Positions 50,500 to 62,340 of a stretch of 64,000 nucleotides of DNA are shown piece after piece. How positions within the stretch are numbered: the stretch's first letter is position 1; the number at the start of each line of letters is the position of its first letter. The DNA comes from Sambucus nigra (taxonomy: Eukaryota; Streptophyta; Magnoliopsida; Dipsacales; Adoxaceae). A program made the translations under genes and the position numbers. Under the pieces are notes generated by a model, which saw nothing but the letters and a program-made list of their open reading frames with translations, was not told the origin of the DNA and searched no databases. The DNA is taken from contig CASBWL010000413.1 of NCBI GenBank assembly GCA_949130495.1, positions 186,001-250,000 of the forward strand, written 5' to 3'.

Positions 50500-52140
50500 T
50501 TCATTAACTTGAATGCGGTTATGTTATTTATTATTAACCTTATTTAGATCAGTTAAGAATTATTCATTTACAAAATCATCATCATCAAAAGTTTGATTAG
50601 AATCCAAATAATTAATGTAACGCACAATAAGATACTCAAAATCTTTATTTATTTCATTTATAGGAAAAACAGTATTGAGAACCTTATCAAAAGAGGTCTC
50701 GATTACATTTGAACAAGGATAGACAATAGAAGAAGAAATAGGGTAAATATTGGGGTTTGGGGAGATTTCAAGAGGTAGAACTGGCGCAGCATGCCAGTTG
50801 AGGAGGGTTGTCTCAGCAGCTTCAATCAAATGGGATGGATTCATTGATGTAGTGCCTGAATGAACCATGCAGAGTGCCAACCCCAGTGTCTGTAAGTTAA
50901 AAGAATCTTCAGAGCCACTTTCATCACTCTCTTCGGTATCTTTGATGAGCGGTTGTACTTGGTGTTGGAAACTTTCGGCCCATGGGTAGCTATCTTGGAA
51001 AAAGATATCCATTCCAGGCTTCATCTTCTTATTTGTGTGGTCATACCATGGTTCTAGAAAACCGTAAAAGGGAAAGTCTTCACCTTCTTTGATGAATCTT
51101 CTATTCAAGGAGTCTCCTGGGATAGTTGGGATGCAGTCTAATCTTATCTTTGGTCGAGACTGGTGGATCATTCTGAGCTCTTGTTCTGATGGTTGATACC
51201 CCAAGCCACAAGGAGGGAAAGTTTTTTTCAGTTCGATGGGCTCAAGTATCCCTTGCTGCTTTTGTCCTAGCCCTAGTCCGGGCATGAAGTGCATATTTCT
51301 GAACATTTGAATCACATTGACATTGCCATGAGGGTCATATTCTGGAAAAACCCTTTCTTTGAAATCGTCCCCTGTCGGGAGTAGGAGTGGCTCAACTCGG
51401 AATCCTGATAGGAGCATATCATTTGACCCGTGTTATACCTCAAAGATTGGACTGCTAGTTCTTGCACCCTCAATATTTTTGTCGTTGCCTAAAATGGTGA
51501 TGACTCGCCCGTCGATGAAGAACTTTAATTTCTGATGGAGTGAGGAAGACACACCCTTGATACTGTGGAGCCAGGGTCGTCTGAGCAACAGGTTGAAACA
51601 AGCTGGGATGTCTATGACTTAGAATCCAATGACAGGGTTTATAGGGCCAACCCCTATTACAAGTCTTATGGATCCCATCACCTCCCGACAGGTATTATCG
51701 TAGGCACGTATAGTGTCGGAGGTTGGAGCGAGGTCGCTTTCTTTTAGGCCTAAACACTTGAAGGTTCTTAGTGGATAGACATTCAAGGCGGATTCGTTAT
51801 TGATAAGAGAGAGTGGCACAGCCTTCCCCATAACTTCGACGAAGATGTTGAGTGCATGATTGTGATTTGGCCCAATTCGGGGGATTTCTTCTTCAGAAAA
51901 TGATAGCATCCGGGTAGAGGTCAAGTATCCAACCAGATTTACCGCTTCTTTTGGTGTGGTAGAAAGAGGAACTGTGTGTCCAGTGAGTAGCTTGATTAAA
52001 TCATTTATGTGCAGCTAGGAAGACATAAAAAGCCCCCATAGAGTAATGTTAGCTTGAGTTTTCTTCAGATGATCGAGGACCTTGCTCTCCTCGATGGTCA
52101 TCTCTAGCATAGGAAGGTTTTCAATGCCCTTCCCCTTGTC
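50500..52140 (-). pseudogene. Protease and spacer region of the Tat element
   Basis: 51924-51450 reads LNIFVEVMGKAVPLSLINNESALNVYPL. Relatives have IDNGSALNV, so the catalytic Asp is Asn here. It is followed by IRAYDNTCREVMG, VIDIPACFNLLLRRPWLHS and SLHQKLKFFIDGRV. The spacer (51417-50560, open for 285 codons) contains a glycine-rich G-patch-like segment GLGLGQKQQGILEP and GLGYQPSEQE, then an acidic tail of low similarity. Stops near 51618 and 51430 separate the blocks. The arrangement matches Tat/Ogre polyproteins; the spacer's function is unknown. Confidence 0.75.
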
Positions 52141-52339
52141 ATTTGTTGGTAGTGAGCTTGGAACCTAGTAATATCTCCCTAATCTGGTCATGTGATTTTC
52201 TTAAGAAGGGAAGAACATGAATCCCATTTCCTTGTCAATCTCAGGTTGTTCTGTCACCCTGTTTATTTTTTCGAGGAGTTCTTCAAATGATATCATCCCA
52301 CATATGTCGGCTACTGGGCCAGTTCTTCTTAACGCTTAT

Positions 52340-54275
52340 TCTTCACTCGAATCTTTGAATTCTTCCCCCCCATCCGGTGGCAACAATTCTGTCTTTCCAT
52401 GTAAAGTGAATGCATTCCACAACTTCAACGGCTTCTTCATACAGGTCTTCCCATTCTGTGGGGATATGTATGGTTAAAGGGACCAAGCGTCGTTGTAGCT
52501 TCAAAATGTCAAGTAAACCGATAATACTACAAATGCTGTTGGTTTGCCCGAATAATTTTTCCATAATCTGGACAACATCATCTAGGCTGATTTCATTGAT
52601 TGGTACCACCAACTTGTTTAAATCTTGGGCCCAGTTCCGTGCTTTCAAGAACAGTGTACTGAACCTTTGGCAATCGATAACCATTTGTGAGGGCAATTTC
52701 AGCCCAAACTCTAGGAGTTATTTTAACACCTCTAACAATTCCATATTTTCATTTTAAAAATGGGTACGAACAGCGATGCATGCTCTGGTAAGGAGTGATA
52801 GTGCCTTATCAGCGAGGCTAATAGGGTGTAGGAGGAAATATGGGCAAATTTGAAGAGGTTTAGGAGAGTATATGGGTGTGATTTGAGTTGAGGGATCGAA
52901 ATCTGGATTTTCTTCTAAGAAGATGGCATTGGTATGATTTGGGAGTGGATTGTGAGTAGTGTTTGGCTTAGGATTGGCTGGTGGGGCGATGGTACCCCGG
53001 TCAATGAGATGTTGGATTATGTTTCGGAGGTGAAAGCATTGGTCAGTGGTATGGACCGCCGTTTAGTGAAAGGCGCAATAAGCATCGCCCTTGAAGTTTC
53101 TTGGAAGTGGATTTGGAAATGGACGGGGATCCAAGGGTTTGATGAGGTTTCGGCTTAACAGGGCTTGGTAAAATTTAGATAGGGGAGCATGCAGCTCAGT
53201 GTATTCCCTTCGGATGGGGGCAGGGCGGTTTTCTGGTGCCCATGATGTGGTTGGTTGAGAGATGTTGTTGATGGTTGAGACTATAGCACTGGCAGGCTTG
53301 TCATACTTTCTAGGGGTGAACTGTCCGGACACCTTCTTCGGTTCAACCTCTATTTTAACAAGTCTTTCCTTGATTTCTACTCCTGATTCTCTAAGAGCTC
53401 GGAAGTGGGGTTAGTATTGTCCTCCCATCGTCGCTCGGACACGGGGCAAGAAGTTCTTCTTCACTATGTTGACATGTTCCTCCTCAGATGGACGATTGGT
53501 CATGGTAGTTGCTCGCTCTCTCCATCGGGTTATGAATTTGCTGACTGATTCCCTAGGGTTTTGTTTGAGCATCTCTAAATCATGATGGGTAACCTCAAGC
53601 TCTTCATTGTATTTGTACTGCGATATGAATTCTCGGGCTACATCCTCCCAACTACGAATTCTGGATTCCTTGAGAGATAAAAACCATTGGAAGGCACTAT
53701 CCTTCAAAATTTGCTAAAACAATTGGGCCATCACTTCTTCAAAATCCCCTAGTAGAGTCATGGAACGATGATAACTGCGAAGATGAATAATCGGGGGTCC
53801 ACTCCCTCCGAAATTCTCGATATCTGGCATCTTAAACTTCTTAGGTAACCTCGCTTTAGGATAAGAAAACATGTGGGTGTAGTCTATGTAATTCCCAGAG
53901 ATTCTGACTTGGTCGAACTTCTTGATGAGCATCTTGAGATCCTCTTTAACTTTATTCAACTCCTTCTCTTTTGGATCAATGACCATAGGCAGGTTAGCCA
54001 CAGGCTGGGCAATGTTTGGCATCGAAAGTTGGGCAGGCGGCGGCCCATTGACAGGAGGGGCACGTGGAGCGTGCTTATATTCTTCAGGAACCCATATAGG
54101 CTTGGGTGGACCCATAGCACGAGGGAATATGGCCTCGGGCTCTTGAGGAATAGGAAGTTGGTTTCGTTGCATCTCTTGGACCTCAGTTTTGGAGGTTGTC
54201 AATCTTGGACACAAGCTGAGCTAGGACTGCCGTCATATCCGGCTGTATGATTAGTACTTGATATGCATTCTCCAT
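52340..54275 (-). pseudogene. Gag of the Tat element
   Basis: The ATG at 54275 gives MENAYQVLI, with a frameshift after about 30 codons into RNQLPIPQEPEAIFPRAMG. The retrotransposon gag core is at 53900-53410: KFKMPDIENFGG, SFVDAFQWF-like (DSAFQWFLSLKESRIRSWED), FISQYKYNEE, QNPRESVSKFITRWRERAT. A CX2H...HX4C knuckle-like segment at about 53070-53020 reads YCAFH then HTTDQCFHLRNIIQHLIDRG. An unassigned segment (52696-52343) with many hydrophobic residues precedes the protease. In-frame stops near 53710, 53410 and 52755 fall where Gln would fit. Confidence 0.82.
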
Positions 54276-55470
54276 AGAAAGTGGATGGATTTCGGATTCA
54301 GAAGAAGTAGTAGAGGAATAGATGAAACTCCGGGGTGATTTGACTGAAGACCGAAGCCAATAGGGATCCAGGCCAAGGGCTTACGATCGACCTCAGAAGG
54401 CGTAGAATGGGATTTTTTTTTTTAGAAAAAGGGAAGAAATTATTTTTAGATTTTTTATAAAGAAGGGAGAAATGTTTTTGGAGACGAAACTCAGCATGAT
54501 TATTACGATAATTATGTTCTCGCTTGTATTTAATTCTCCTAAATGCAATGCCGAACGGGACCCAAACCTGGAAAAGTGGGGGTTTTAATATATGCAAAGC
54601 TACGGCAGGACGTGTAACTAGGCTCACGAATAGGGTCCCGTTTTAAAAATGTGCAAAAATTTGGGCGACAGGCTAACCCAGAATTTCGACAGAGTTTCGA
54701 GTTAAAACTGGCAATCTAAAGTGTGTGTCCTAGGTTTGACACCTATACGGGGGTATGCAGTTGGTTGGGTGAATTGGAATGGGTTCCCCTCTTTGGCGTG
54801 ACTTCCACGATATACGTCTTGCTCTTTCGGGCAAAAGGTATGTGTGGACAAGCCATTTGATATACCTGAGTGTACGTGAATTTCCTCACTATATACCTCG
54901 TGGGGACGGTACGTGTGAGAGAAAATTTGATATGCTAGGCGTACGTGAATGAATTCCCTGTAATATACCTCCCGTCATGACTTCAGTCAAGTGGTATGAT
55001 GCGGGGGAACCATTCGATATACATCGAAGGTACTTGGACAATGGAAGGTGAGAGTAATATCTCTTAGGCTAACTGCGCCATGCCGGACCAGCGCCCATCA
55101 CGAAGTGACCCTCCAGTAACTGGGTAAAATTTTGTCAATAACAATGCTCTTTGGTGATGTCGTGTGAATCATGCATGATTATCTTATTAGTATCTTACGA
55201 TGAGAATGCTTTTCTTGATTTTGCCAAACAGGGAGCAAAGTACCAGTACCAAAGGTACACCAATTATGGATGGGTGATGCGTGCAACATGTAGATATATG
55301 CGATCCTAGGTGCACATGATGTGAAGTGTACCTGGAGAATTTTCTACAAGTGTGTGAACAAAAGCATAAGCATGGGATACACATGAAACAGGGGGAACAT
55401 GCAGATATATGGGAAACATAAACAAATATAACATCCATGTAAATGAATTCAAGCCCTCAAAACATATCAA
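54276..55470 (-). other. 5' leader of the Tat element
   Basis: No gene. Between about 54800 and 55060 the phrases 'gatatacctgagtgtacgtgaat' and 'ctatatacctcgtggggac.gtacgtgtg' recur about four times in degraded form. A T-rich run lies near 54412-54422. Confidence 0.5.
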
Positions 55471-55489
55471 GTCCCCAACGAAGATGCCA
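55471..55489 (-). other. Primer binding site, Tat-type
   Basis: The minus strand reads TGGCATCTTCGTTGGGGAC one base after the 5' LTR end. It resembles TGGCGACTCTGCTGGGGAC, seen in Tat-lineage elements, with about five changes. Confidence 0.7.
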
Positions 55490-55490
55490 C

Positions 55491-57556
55491 TGTGGACATC
55501 CTCGATCCTCGTCGCGGGCGAGCGCGTGAAGGGAAGATCCTCGGGTCTCGCGCGTCCCTCTCGGGGGGCGCTTCGATCGGCGTCGTTTGAGATGAGGTCT
55601 AAAAATATAGAGAGATTTAGAGTCTGCAGTCTATTTTACTCAAAACAGACAAAAGAAAAAGGGGAAACCATCCCGAAGGATGACATCCAAAGACATACCG
55701 GTGAATACGAAACCAAAATGATTCGAGAAGGGTTCGGAGGCTAAGTTATGAAATAGGAAGGTGTTAGGCACCCATTCCGCCCTTTCGGTCTCTCATGGAT
55801 GTTTGATATTTTCCCTTTTTATTTTCCTCGTGATATGTGTGCATGTGTATATATATAGTGGAGATAGGAATCCTCGACTTATACCATGGAAGAGATAAAG
55901 CGAGTCATTCGTAGGAAGGTATAAAAATAATATTAGAAAATAAGATTTACGCGATTACCCTTATGATGATCGTTATAATGGAATGATAACGTATATGGGG
56001 TAATACGCCACTAAGAACAAGTATATAGGATATAAAAAAATTGGATTTAGAGAAGATAGAAAATGAGGGAGAAAGCGAGAATAGGACTCGAGTCTCGGGT
56101 TTTACCCCGAGACGCCTACATTTCCTATAAAGGCATCAAAGTCCACGTAGTTCGCATACAAAATGAGGGGTGGGGTTTATTCCATAAATCCAAATGGGGG
56201 GTCTCTTATTTGTGAGTGTGTGTGTGTGTAGAAAAAGTGTTTTAGTTGTGAGAAAAGTATGAGAACCCCTATTTGGAATTTATGAGCAAACCCTCTTTTT
56301 CTTGTTTTTTGGGTTTTATTTATATGAAAATAAGAGTTGTGGAATAATACTAAATAAAACGTATATTAGGATGTGTAAGATGAGATAATAAAAGTGCTAA
56401 GTAATAAAACAAGTTATTGCGAATTTAAGAGAATTTAGAGACAAAGTTAAGAAAGTTGAACCTTCTTGAAGATCTTGAGCTTTATCTTGAATGTTGAAGA
56501 GCAATCCTTACACTTGGATGATAATGGAGAGTGGATAATTCACCAAGTTTGATGAAAAGGATGATGAAAAGTGGAAGTTAGAAAGGGATTTGGATGTTGA
56601 AATCGCGCTGTCTTCGAGAGAGGTTTTAGGGATTCGCTGAGAGCAATTTTATCAGATCTGGGATCCTTTTGAAAATGAGGTGAAGGCCTCCTTTTATAGG
56701 CCCAGGTTATTGCCGATCGGCATAGACCTGGTCCTTCCTATCGGCACTTGCCGATAGGCAGGGTCTGGAACCTGCCATTTGGCAGTCCTTTTCAAAAAAT
56801 TGGCTGTCGAGGGAAAATTGTTGGTCAGAATCATGAACAGGGAAGACCATTGGAAAGGTAATTCAGAGACCTTTGAATGTCATTTGGACCACTCCCGGGT
56901 TCGGGAGTTGTCTTTGGGTCAAATATGGCTTGAAAGCGTTTATCGGTCCATTGAACGGGGAATCGTTCAGACGCAAACAGATCGCTTATCTGCATGGTAA
57001 ATCCGAATCGCTCACGGGGCAGGCCATTGGAAAGGTTAAGAGATGTACTTCGAGATTACAAAGAGTTTGACCCGGTTTGGGGAGTTGAATTTGGTCAACC
57101 GGGCCCTGGAAGCATTCGATGACCTCTTAGAGTCAAACAGATCGTTCATCCGCATGGTAAGTCAGAATCACGCATAGGATGGACTATTGGAAAGGGATTT
57201 TAGTGACCTTCTAAGATTCATTCAGCCTCGATGGATCTGAAGAGTTTACTTAGGTCAAATAGAGCCCGGGAGTGCCCGGTGCCCTCTAGATCAAGTTTTG
57301 GACGCAAACGAATCGTCCGTCCGCATGGTAAGCCTAAATCGCGCACGGGACGGACCGGTGGAAAGGTATTTCAGTGCCCTTTGAAGATTCATTCAGCCTT
57401 AGTCGAGCTGAAGAGTTTGACTTTTTTGTCAAACGGAGCCTGGGAGTGCCCGATGGCTTCTATGTCAGTACTCGGGGTATGACCTGGGTTTGTAGTGATG
57501 AAGGGATGTACGAGGGACCTAAGGAGAGTTAGGGGTAACATAATGGGGTGTCTACA
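55491..57556 (-). repeat. 5' LTR of the 19.6-kb element
   Basis: On the minus strand it runs TGTAGACACCCCATT...GATGTCCACA. It is a homologue of 37939-40697 without the MITE. Confidence 0.92.
56692..56698 (-). promoter_or_regulatory. LTR TATA box
   Basis: The minus strand reads TATAAAA in ggcctataaaagg. Immediately upstream on that strand (56711-56760) are tgccgatcggca and inverted tatcggca/tgccgata words. The same arrangement is at 39148-39220 in the other LTR. Confidence 0.6.
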
Positions 57557-57561
57557 GATAC

Positions 57562-57795
57562 ATTATTAGTTGCGTTTCCTAAAGACCCTTTGTTATTTCC
57601 CTCTTCTAAGGTCTATATACCTTAACATATTGTTAACTCTCATACAGGGAGAGAGATGTGTAAGTTCAATTCCTTTGAGGAGGCTATGAGGGTTCCCCTT
57701 GATTTTCTGGATGTGTGCGACACGATCGAATCAAGCAATTACAATCACACCACTATTTCGGCTCTCCAAGAGGGGCATCCTGAGCCTGAAGTGTG

Positions 57796-57866
<71 letters not shown>

Positions 57867-60000
57867 GACAACAACTTAGAGGTAAAAGTTTTAGTTAATG
57901 TGAACCCTATGGAACTTCCTATCTCGACCATGACCGAGCCTGAGTTCAAAAATCACGACCCACACGGTAAGGCTTCTGTCGTTGAGGAGGACAGTGGATA
58001 AGAAGAATAAGAGTATACAATGGATATAAGTGTGGCCTCTGCCATACCTAGTGATATACACGATGTCGATATCATTATTTGGAGACACATGTATCCATTA
58101 AGGTCCCTCGAAGGATGAGCGTGCCTTCAGCAGCAAAGTTGAAAGAGAAGTAGTTATTTATGAGCAGATGTTGAAGATAAGGTTTTTTCTTTAATTCACT
58201 CATCTGTTAGAGCCATCCTTGCATCCATTGGTTTTTCCCCTGCTCACCTGACACATAAAACTTAATGGAAACTAATTCGGGTTGCTCAGTTCTATATAAT
58301 AGGATATGGGGAAGACATCTTAGTGGATATTTTTTGGACCTGCTATATCGTTCCAACAACGAGGGCTACATCTTGCTTTACTACTATTTCGTGTCTCGTC
58401 TCCCCGACATGAAACTAGTTCATATCAACCAAACTTCCAACCACAATTAGAAGTCTCGCCACATCTTTATATCTGGGGGCTGGGAGTTTGATATCAGCAC
58501 GACGTATGTTGCTGACAAGTCGAGAGTCCCTAGGAAATGGGATAGAGTTTAATGTCGGCCAAGATGGACCCCAATATGATTATTGAGACAAGGAAAAACA
58601 TTAAAAAATTATGCAACAAAGGCAATAAGGGGGGCCTTATTATTTTTGAAGACCCGATGGACCTTGATATACTTTAATGCACAGGCTTGGGGTGTAACCC
58701 CTTACCGAACTTCGTAGGCATTTCCTTTGAAAATTTAACTTTACTTTCTTCTGATATTGCCTAGGGATATACTTATTCATATGTTCATTTTTGCAGATCG
58801 TCCAGAAGGTGTTACTAATAATATTTTGAAGATGGAAGCTCTAATAACAGGCAAAATTTTGGCCTGTCTATAGGGCAAATCCAAATCATCGACACAACCT
58901 CATAAAAATAAACTACAACTATGCCTCATGTTGTTGAGGGGTTTAAGAGAAGAAAAGGCATCCCTGGGAGCACTTTTGCCAATCCTCCCCGACAGAAGAA
59001 GGAAAGAGATGCCCCTAAGAGGAAATGCACTAACCTCATTATCCCCATAAAAGACAACATCATAGTAGTTGCTCATCTGGCCCATCTAGGCATGAATTCC
59101 GACTCCCTTCACAAATGATGTGATTGTCTTCGACAGTGAAAATTACTACTTTGATGCCCAAGAACCCTCTCAGTCTTTAACTTTGCATTTTATAGGGCCA
59201 CATAGGTAAAGTTTATGTTCTTGATGTTAGATTTTCTTTTTGTTTCAAGTTGTATATCTTCTATTTTGACTCATCAATTTTGTATTCAATTATTGCCCTT
59301 CAGAACATTTAGTTATGGGAAAGTGAGGCCGATAAGAAGGTTAAGGAAACTGAGAATGCCAGTCTAAGGGAAAGAATATCAAGGAATGGATTGCAAAGAT
59401 AAAAGTTAATTATGATGACAAGGCTCAAGAGCAAAGAACGTTCCACCGGAAGAGGATGCAGATGATGAAGACTCATATTCTTATAAAGATTGATAAGTTG
59501 GAGTAACAACTAAAAAAGAAAACTGATGACGAGGCTAAAAAATTAGAGGCAGTAATCGATAAATCTCTTGTCCATTTTAAAGAATCATATAATTTTTCGA
59601 ACTACGTTATACAGTATATGGAGAAAGGAGCGAAGGTCATTTGTCATCGAGTATCCAAGTAGCACCTTGGGTTGGTGGTCAGTGACCCTCATTTAGTTGA
59701 GATCATCATTTCATTTAGTTTTGTTGATCTTGAAAGTGTGGAAGCTTTGAACGAATTGTAAGCTGAGGCTGAGATTAGCGCTACTGTAGTTGAGATTACT
59801 ATAGCCGACTTGGAGGACACATACATCGCTAGTGGTAAGGAAGGTAATACTTCCATACAAATCGAGAACCCTACTGCACCTACCAAGATAAAGCAGACAA
59901 TTTTGGAGAATTAGATCTTCATTTTGTGCCCAGAGATGTCCAGGAAATTAACTATGCCCCCATGCCCAGATATGTCCAGAACATAGAGGACGACCACTAG
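57562..60000 (+). pseudogene. Antisense ORF of element 2 (gypsy-associated Transposase_28-like), heavily decayed
   Basis: The plus strand opens with MCKFNSFEEAMRVPLDF at 57656. Then, in changing frames, come ASIGFSPAHLT and LIRVAQFYIIGYGEDILVDI (58210-58340), FISGGWEFD and YVADKSRVPRKWDRV (58465-58550). Further on are an Ala/Glu/Lys-rich coiled-coil-like part (59300-59800; QMMKTHILIKIDKLE, KKTDDEAKKLEAVID, DLESVEALNEL) and an acidic end. 'Putative gypsy-type transposon' (Transposase_28) proteins show this order: an N-terminal helical domain, then a coiled coil. It runs opposite to the pol of the same element. A (TA)n tract and many stops rule out function. Confidence 0.45.
57801..57864. repeat. 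(TA)n microsatellite
   Basis: Uninterrupted TA repeat within the antisense ORF of element 2. Confidence 0.95.
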
Positions 60001-60528
60001 ATCCACACCCTTTTGATTACACAGGAGGTTAACTTTTCCCCCAAACCCTTCTTTTCTGAGATTTTTCAAGTATTTTTGTTTCGTTCCTCCTTAATGCACC
60101 CCAAATTTCTAGAAAATTATGAATTGGGTTCATAGGATCATCGAATTGTATGGGAACAACTTAGGGCTCCCTGTCGTGCACCGTCGGTGGTCATATGTGC
60201 CCATTATGTGTAACGTTTTTAAGCATTTAAACAATTTCGCTTATGAACAAGTTTGTCTGTAATAACTTCTCTTTTTTGTTGTATCTTAATTGTGATATGG
60301 TTGATATGATATGTTTATGGTTTTTAACACCAAATGTAGTGTCCGAGATAACTATTTTCTTTGTTAATTTCCATGTTATATTGGCTTATCATCAAAATGT
60401 TTGGTGTTTAAGTAGATTATTCTATGGGGGTTCCTGTTTCTCGCTTTTCTAGGACGATTTTGTGGAGTCAACACTCTCTAGTCACTCACATTCCAATTGA
60501 GAGAGTTTAAATCATTCACCGACTTTGT
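60001..60528. other. Non-coding region
   Basis: AT-rich, probably the 3' side of the antisense ORF. From about 60440 it contains a partial first copy of the tandem unit. No gene recognised. Confidence 0.4.
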
Positions 60529-60995
60529 TAAGGGGATTTATCTCCTTTCGGCATCTCTTGAATGACATTTTGGAGCTGAAACTACTCAATCACTCTATAA
60601 GCATCGAGAAAGAGTTACTTATTAATTCATCATAATTAAATGATGTTCTGTATAACGATACTTTAATGATTTTATTTATCTTCACCACCTAAATGATGTT
60701 TAGGGGATTTCCCTCCTCTCGGCATTTTTGGAATTATATTTTGGAGATGATACTCCTCAATCACCCTCGTACCACAGATGGAGAGTTATTTATTAATTCA
60801 CACTAATTAAATGATGTTCTACATAACATACTTAAATGATTTTATTTACCCTTCACCACCCAAATGATGTTAAGGGGATCTAGCTCTTTTGCATTTTAGG
60901 AATCACATTTTGGATCCAAAACTCCTCACTCACTCTCGTACCACCGAGAGAGAGTCATTTATTAATTCACCGTAATTAAATAATGTTCCAGCATT
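60529..60995. repeat. ~170-bp tandem repeats, nearly three copies
   Basis: Copies start at about 60529, 60699 and 60869 with ttaaggggattt / tctcctttcggcat. They continue through 'gaatcacattttgga', 'actcctca.tcactct' and 'gagttatttattaattcac' to 'aattaaatgatgtt' and 'cttcaccacc.aaatgatgt'. The array sits between the antisense ORF and pol of element 2, an untranslated position like that of the 40-bp array. Confidence 0.85.
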
Positions 60996-61159
60996 TAGAT
61001 GTTAAGAAAATTAGATATGCAAAAATATGAGATAAGACAACACTTGCAACATTTCTCATTAAAAACCTTAATTCATTAACTGGAGATAAGCCTAAAATAA
61101 AATTAATTGAAAAACTATTGATAGTATCTTTTAAAGTGATCCTCATTCCAAGGATTAGA

Positions 61160-62340
61160 GAAATGGTTCATCCTTAAGTTTTTTGAGCCAATATATGCCC
61201 AGGATAACTTCCTCTATCACCCTACAAGGCCTATGCCAATTAGAGTGTAGCTTATTGGCCTTCTATAAGACCTTTTTTAGCCCCAGGTCTCCCACGCCAA
61301 GATTTCACTCTTTTGTTATAAAACTTGGTAAGCTTATGCTTGTAAGTGGACTACCTAACTGCAACGTCTTATAATATTTCTTCAATTAGATCTAGATCAA
61401 GTCTTCTCTCTTCAATGTTAGCTCCTACGTCAAAATTTTAGACTTTATGACTTAAGAGCCTGATCTCTGTTAGAATCATAGACTCATATTCGTAAGCCAT
61501 TATAAACACTTTTTCCCTTATCGGAGTCCTTTTTATTATTTTATAAGCCCACAACACACCGCGTCAACCCTTTATCCCTTAGCCTATTCAATCCTTTTCT
61601 TTATCTCGTCCAAGATAGTTGTGTTTATGACCTCTGTCTAACCATTGGATTGAGGTCGACCGGGTGAGGAGTATAATTGCTTGATGTCGACCCTTGAGCA
61701 TTATTCTTCCAGGGATTTATTTTTTAACTTCTTTCCATTGTCTGATATTAGGGTATTTTAAATGTCATAACTATGGATATTGTTTATCCAAGTAAACTTA
61801 AAGCATTTCACCTCGGTAATTATTATCATATCCTTAGCTTCCACCCAGTTCAAAAAGTAGACAATTGCAACGATCAAGAACCTATAATTACCCTCTTCCC
61901 TAGGGAAAGGGCCAACCAAGTTTATCCTCCACATCACGAACAACCAAGGTTCTGATATGGACGAGAGTGATTGATGAGGATGCTGGAAAAAACATTGGCA
62001 TTTGTCACATTTTGAACTATTCTGCCAAGTCTTTTGTAAGAGACGACCAGAAGTAACCTTAAGTGATAATCCTCTTGACTAGAGATCTTCCACCTATGTG
62101 ACTCATGCATGTTCCCTCATGCACATCTTAGAGAACATATCTCATCTCTGTGGGGTGTACACACCGAAAAAGCATAAGCAAAAAACCTCTCTTGTAAAGC
62201 ACGTCACCTATAATGGTGAACTTAGTTGTATAATATCTGATCTTTCTTCCCTTATCTTTATATTCGGGTAAATTTCCATTTATGATGTAATTAATGGTTG
62301 GATCCATCCATGAATCTACCGAATTCAAGTTCAAAAGTGG
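61160..62340 (-). pseudogene. Integrase of element 2, decayed
   Basis: Minus-strand reading: RFFAYAFSVCTP and CAKGNMHE-like zinc region (62180-62100), then INLVGPFPREEGNYRFLIVAI and NWVEAKDM (61930-61840), then LISDNGKKLKNK and YSSPGRPQSNG, a stop, TEVINTTILDEIKKRIE (61730-61590). The catalytic Asp-Asp-Glu positions are visible as NLVGPFP (Asp lost: relatives have IDLVGPFP), SDNG and TEV. Frames shift several times. Confidence 0.75.
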
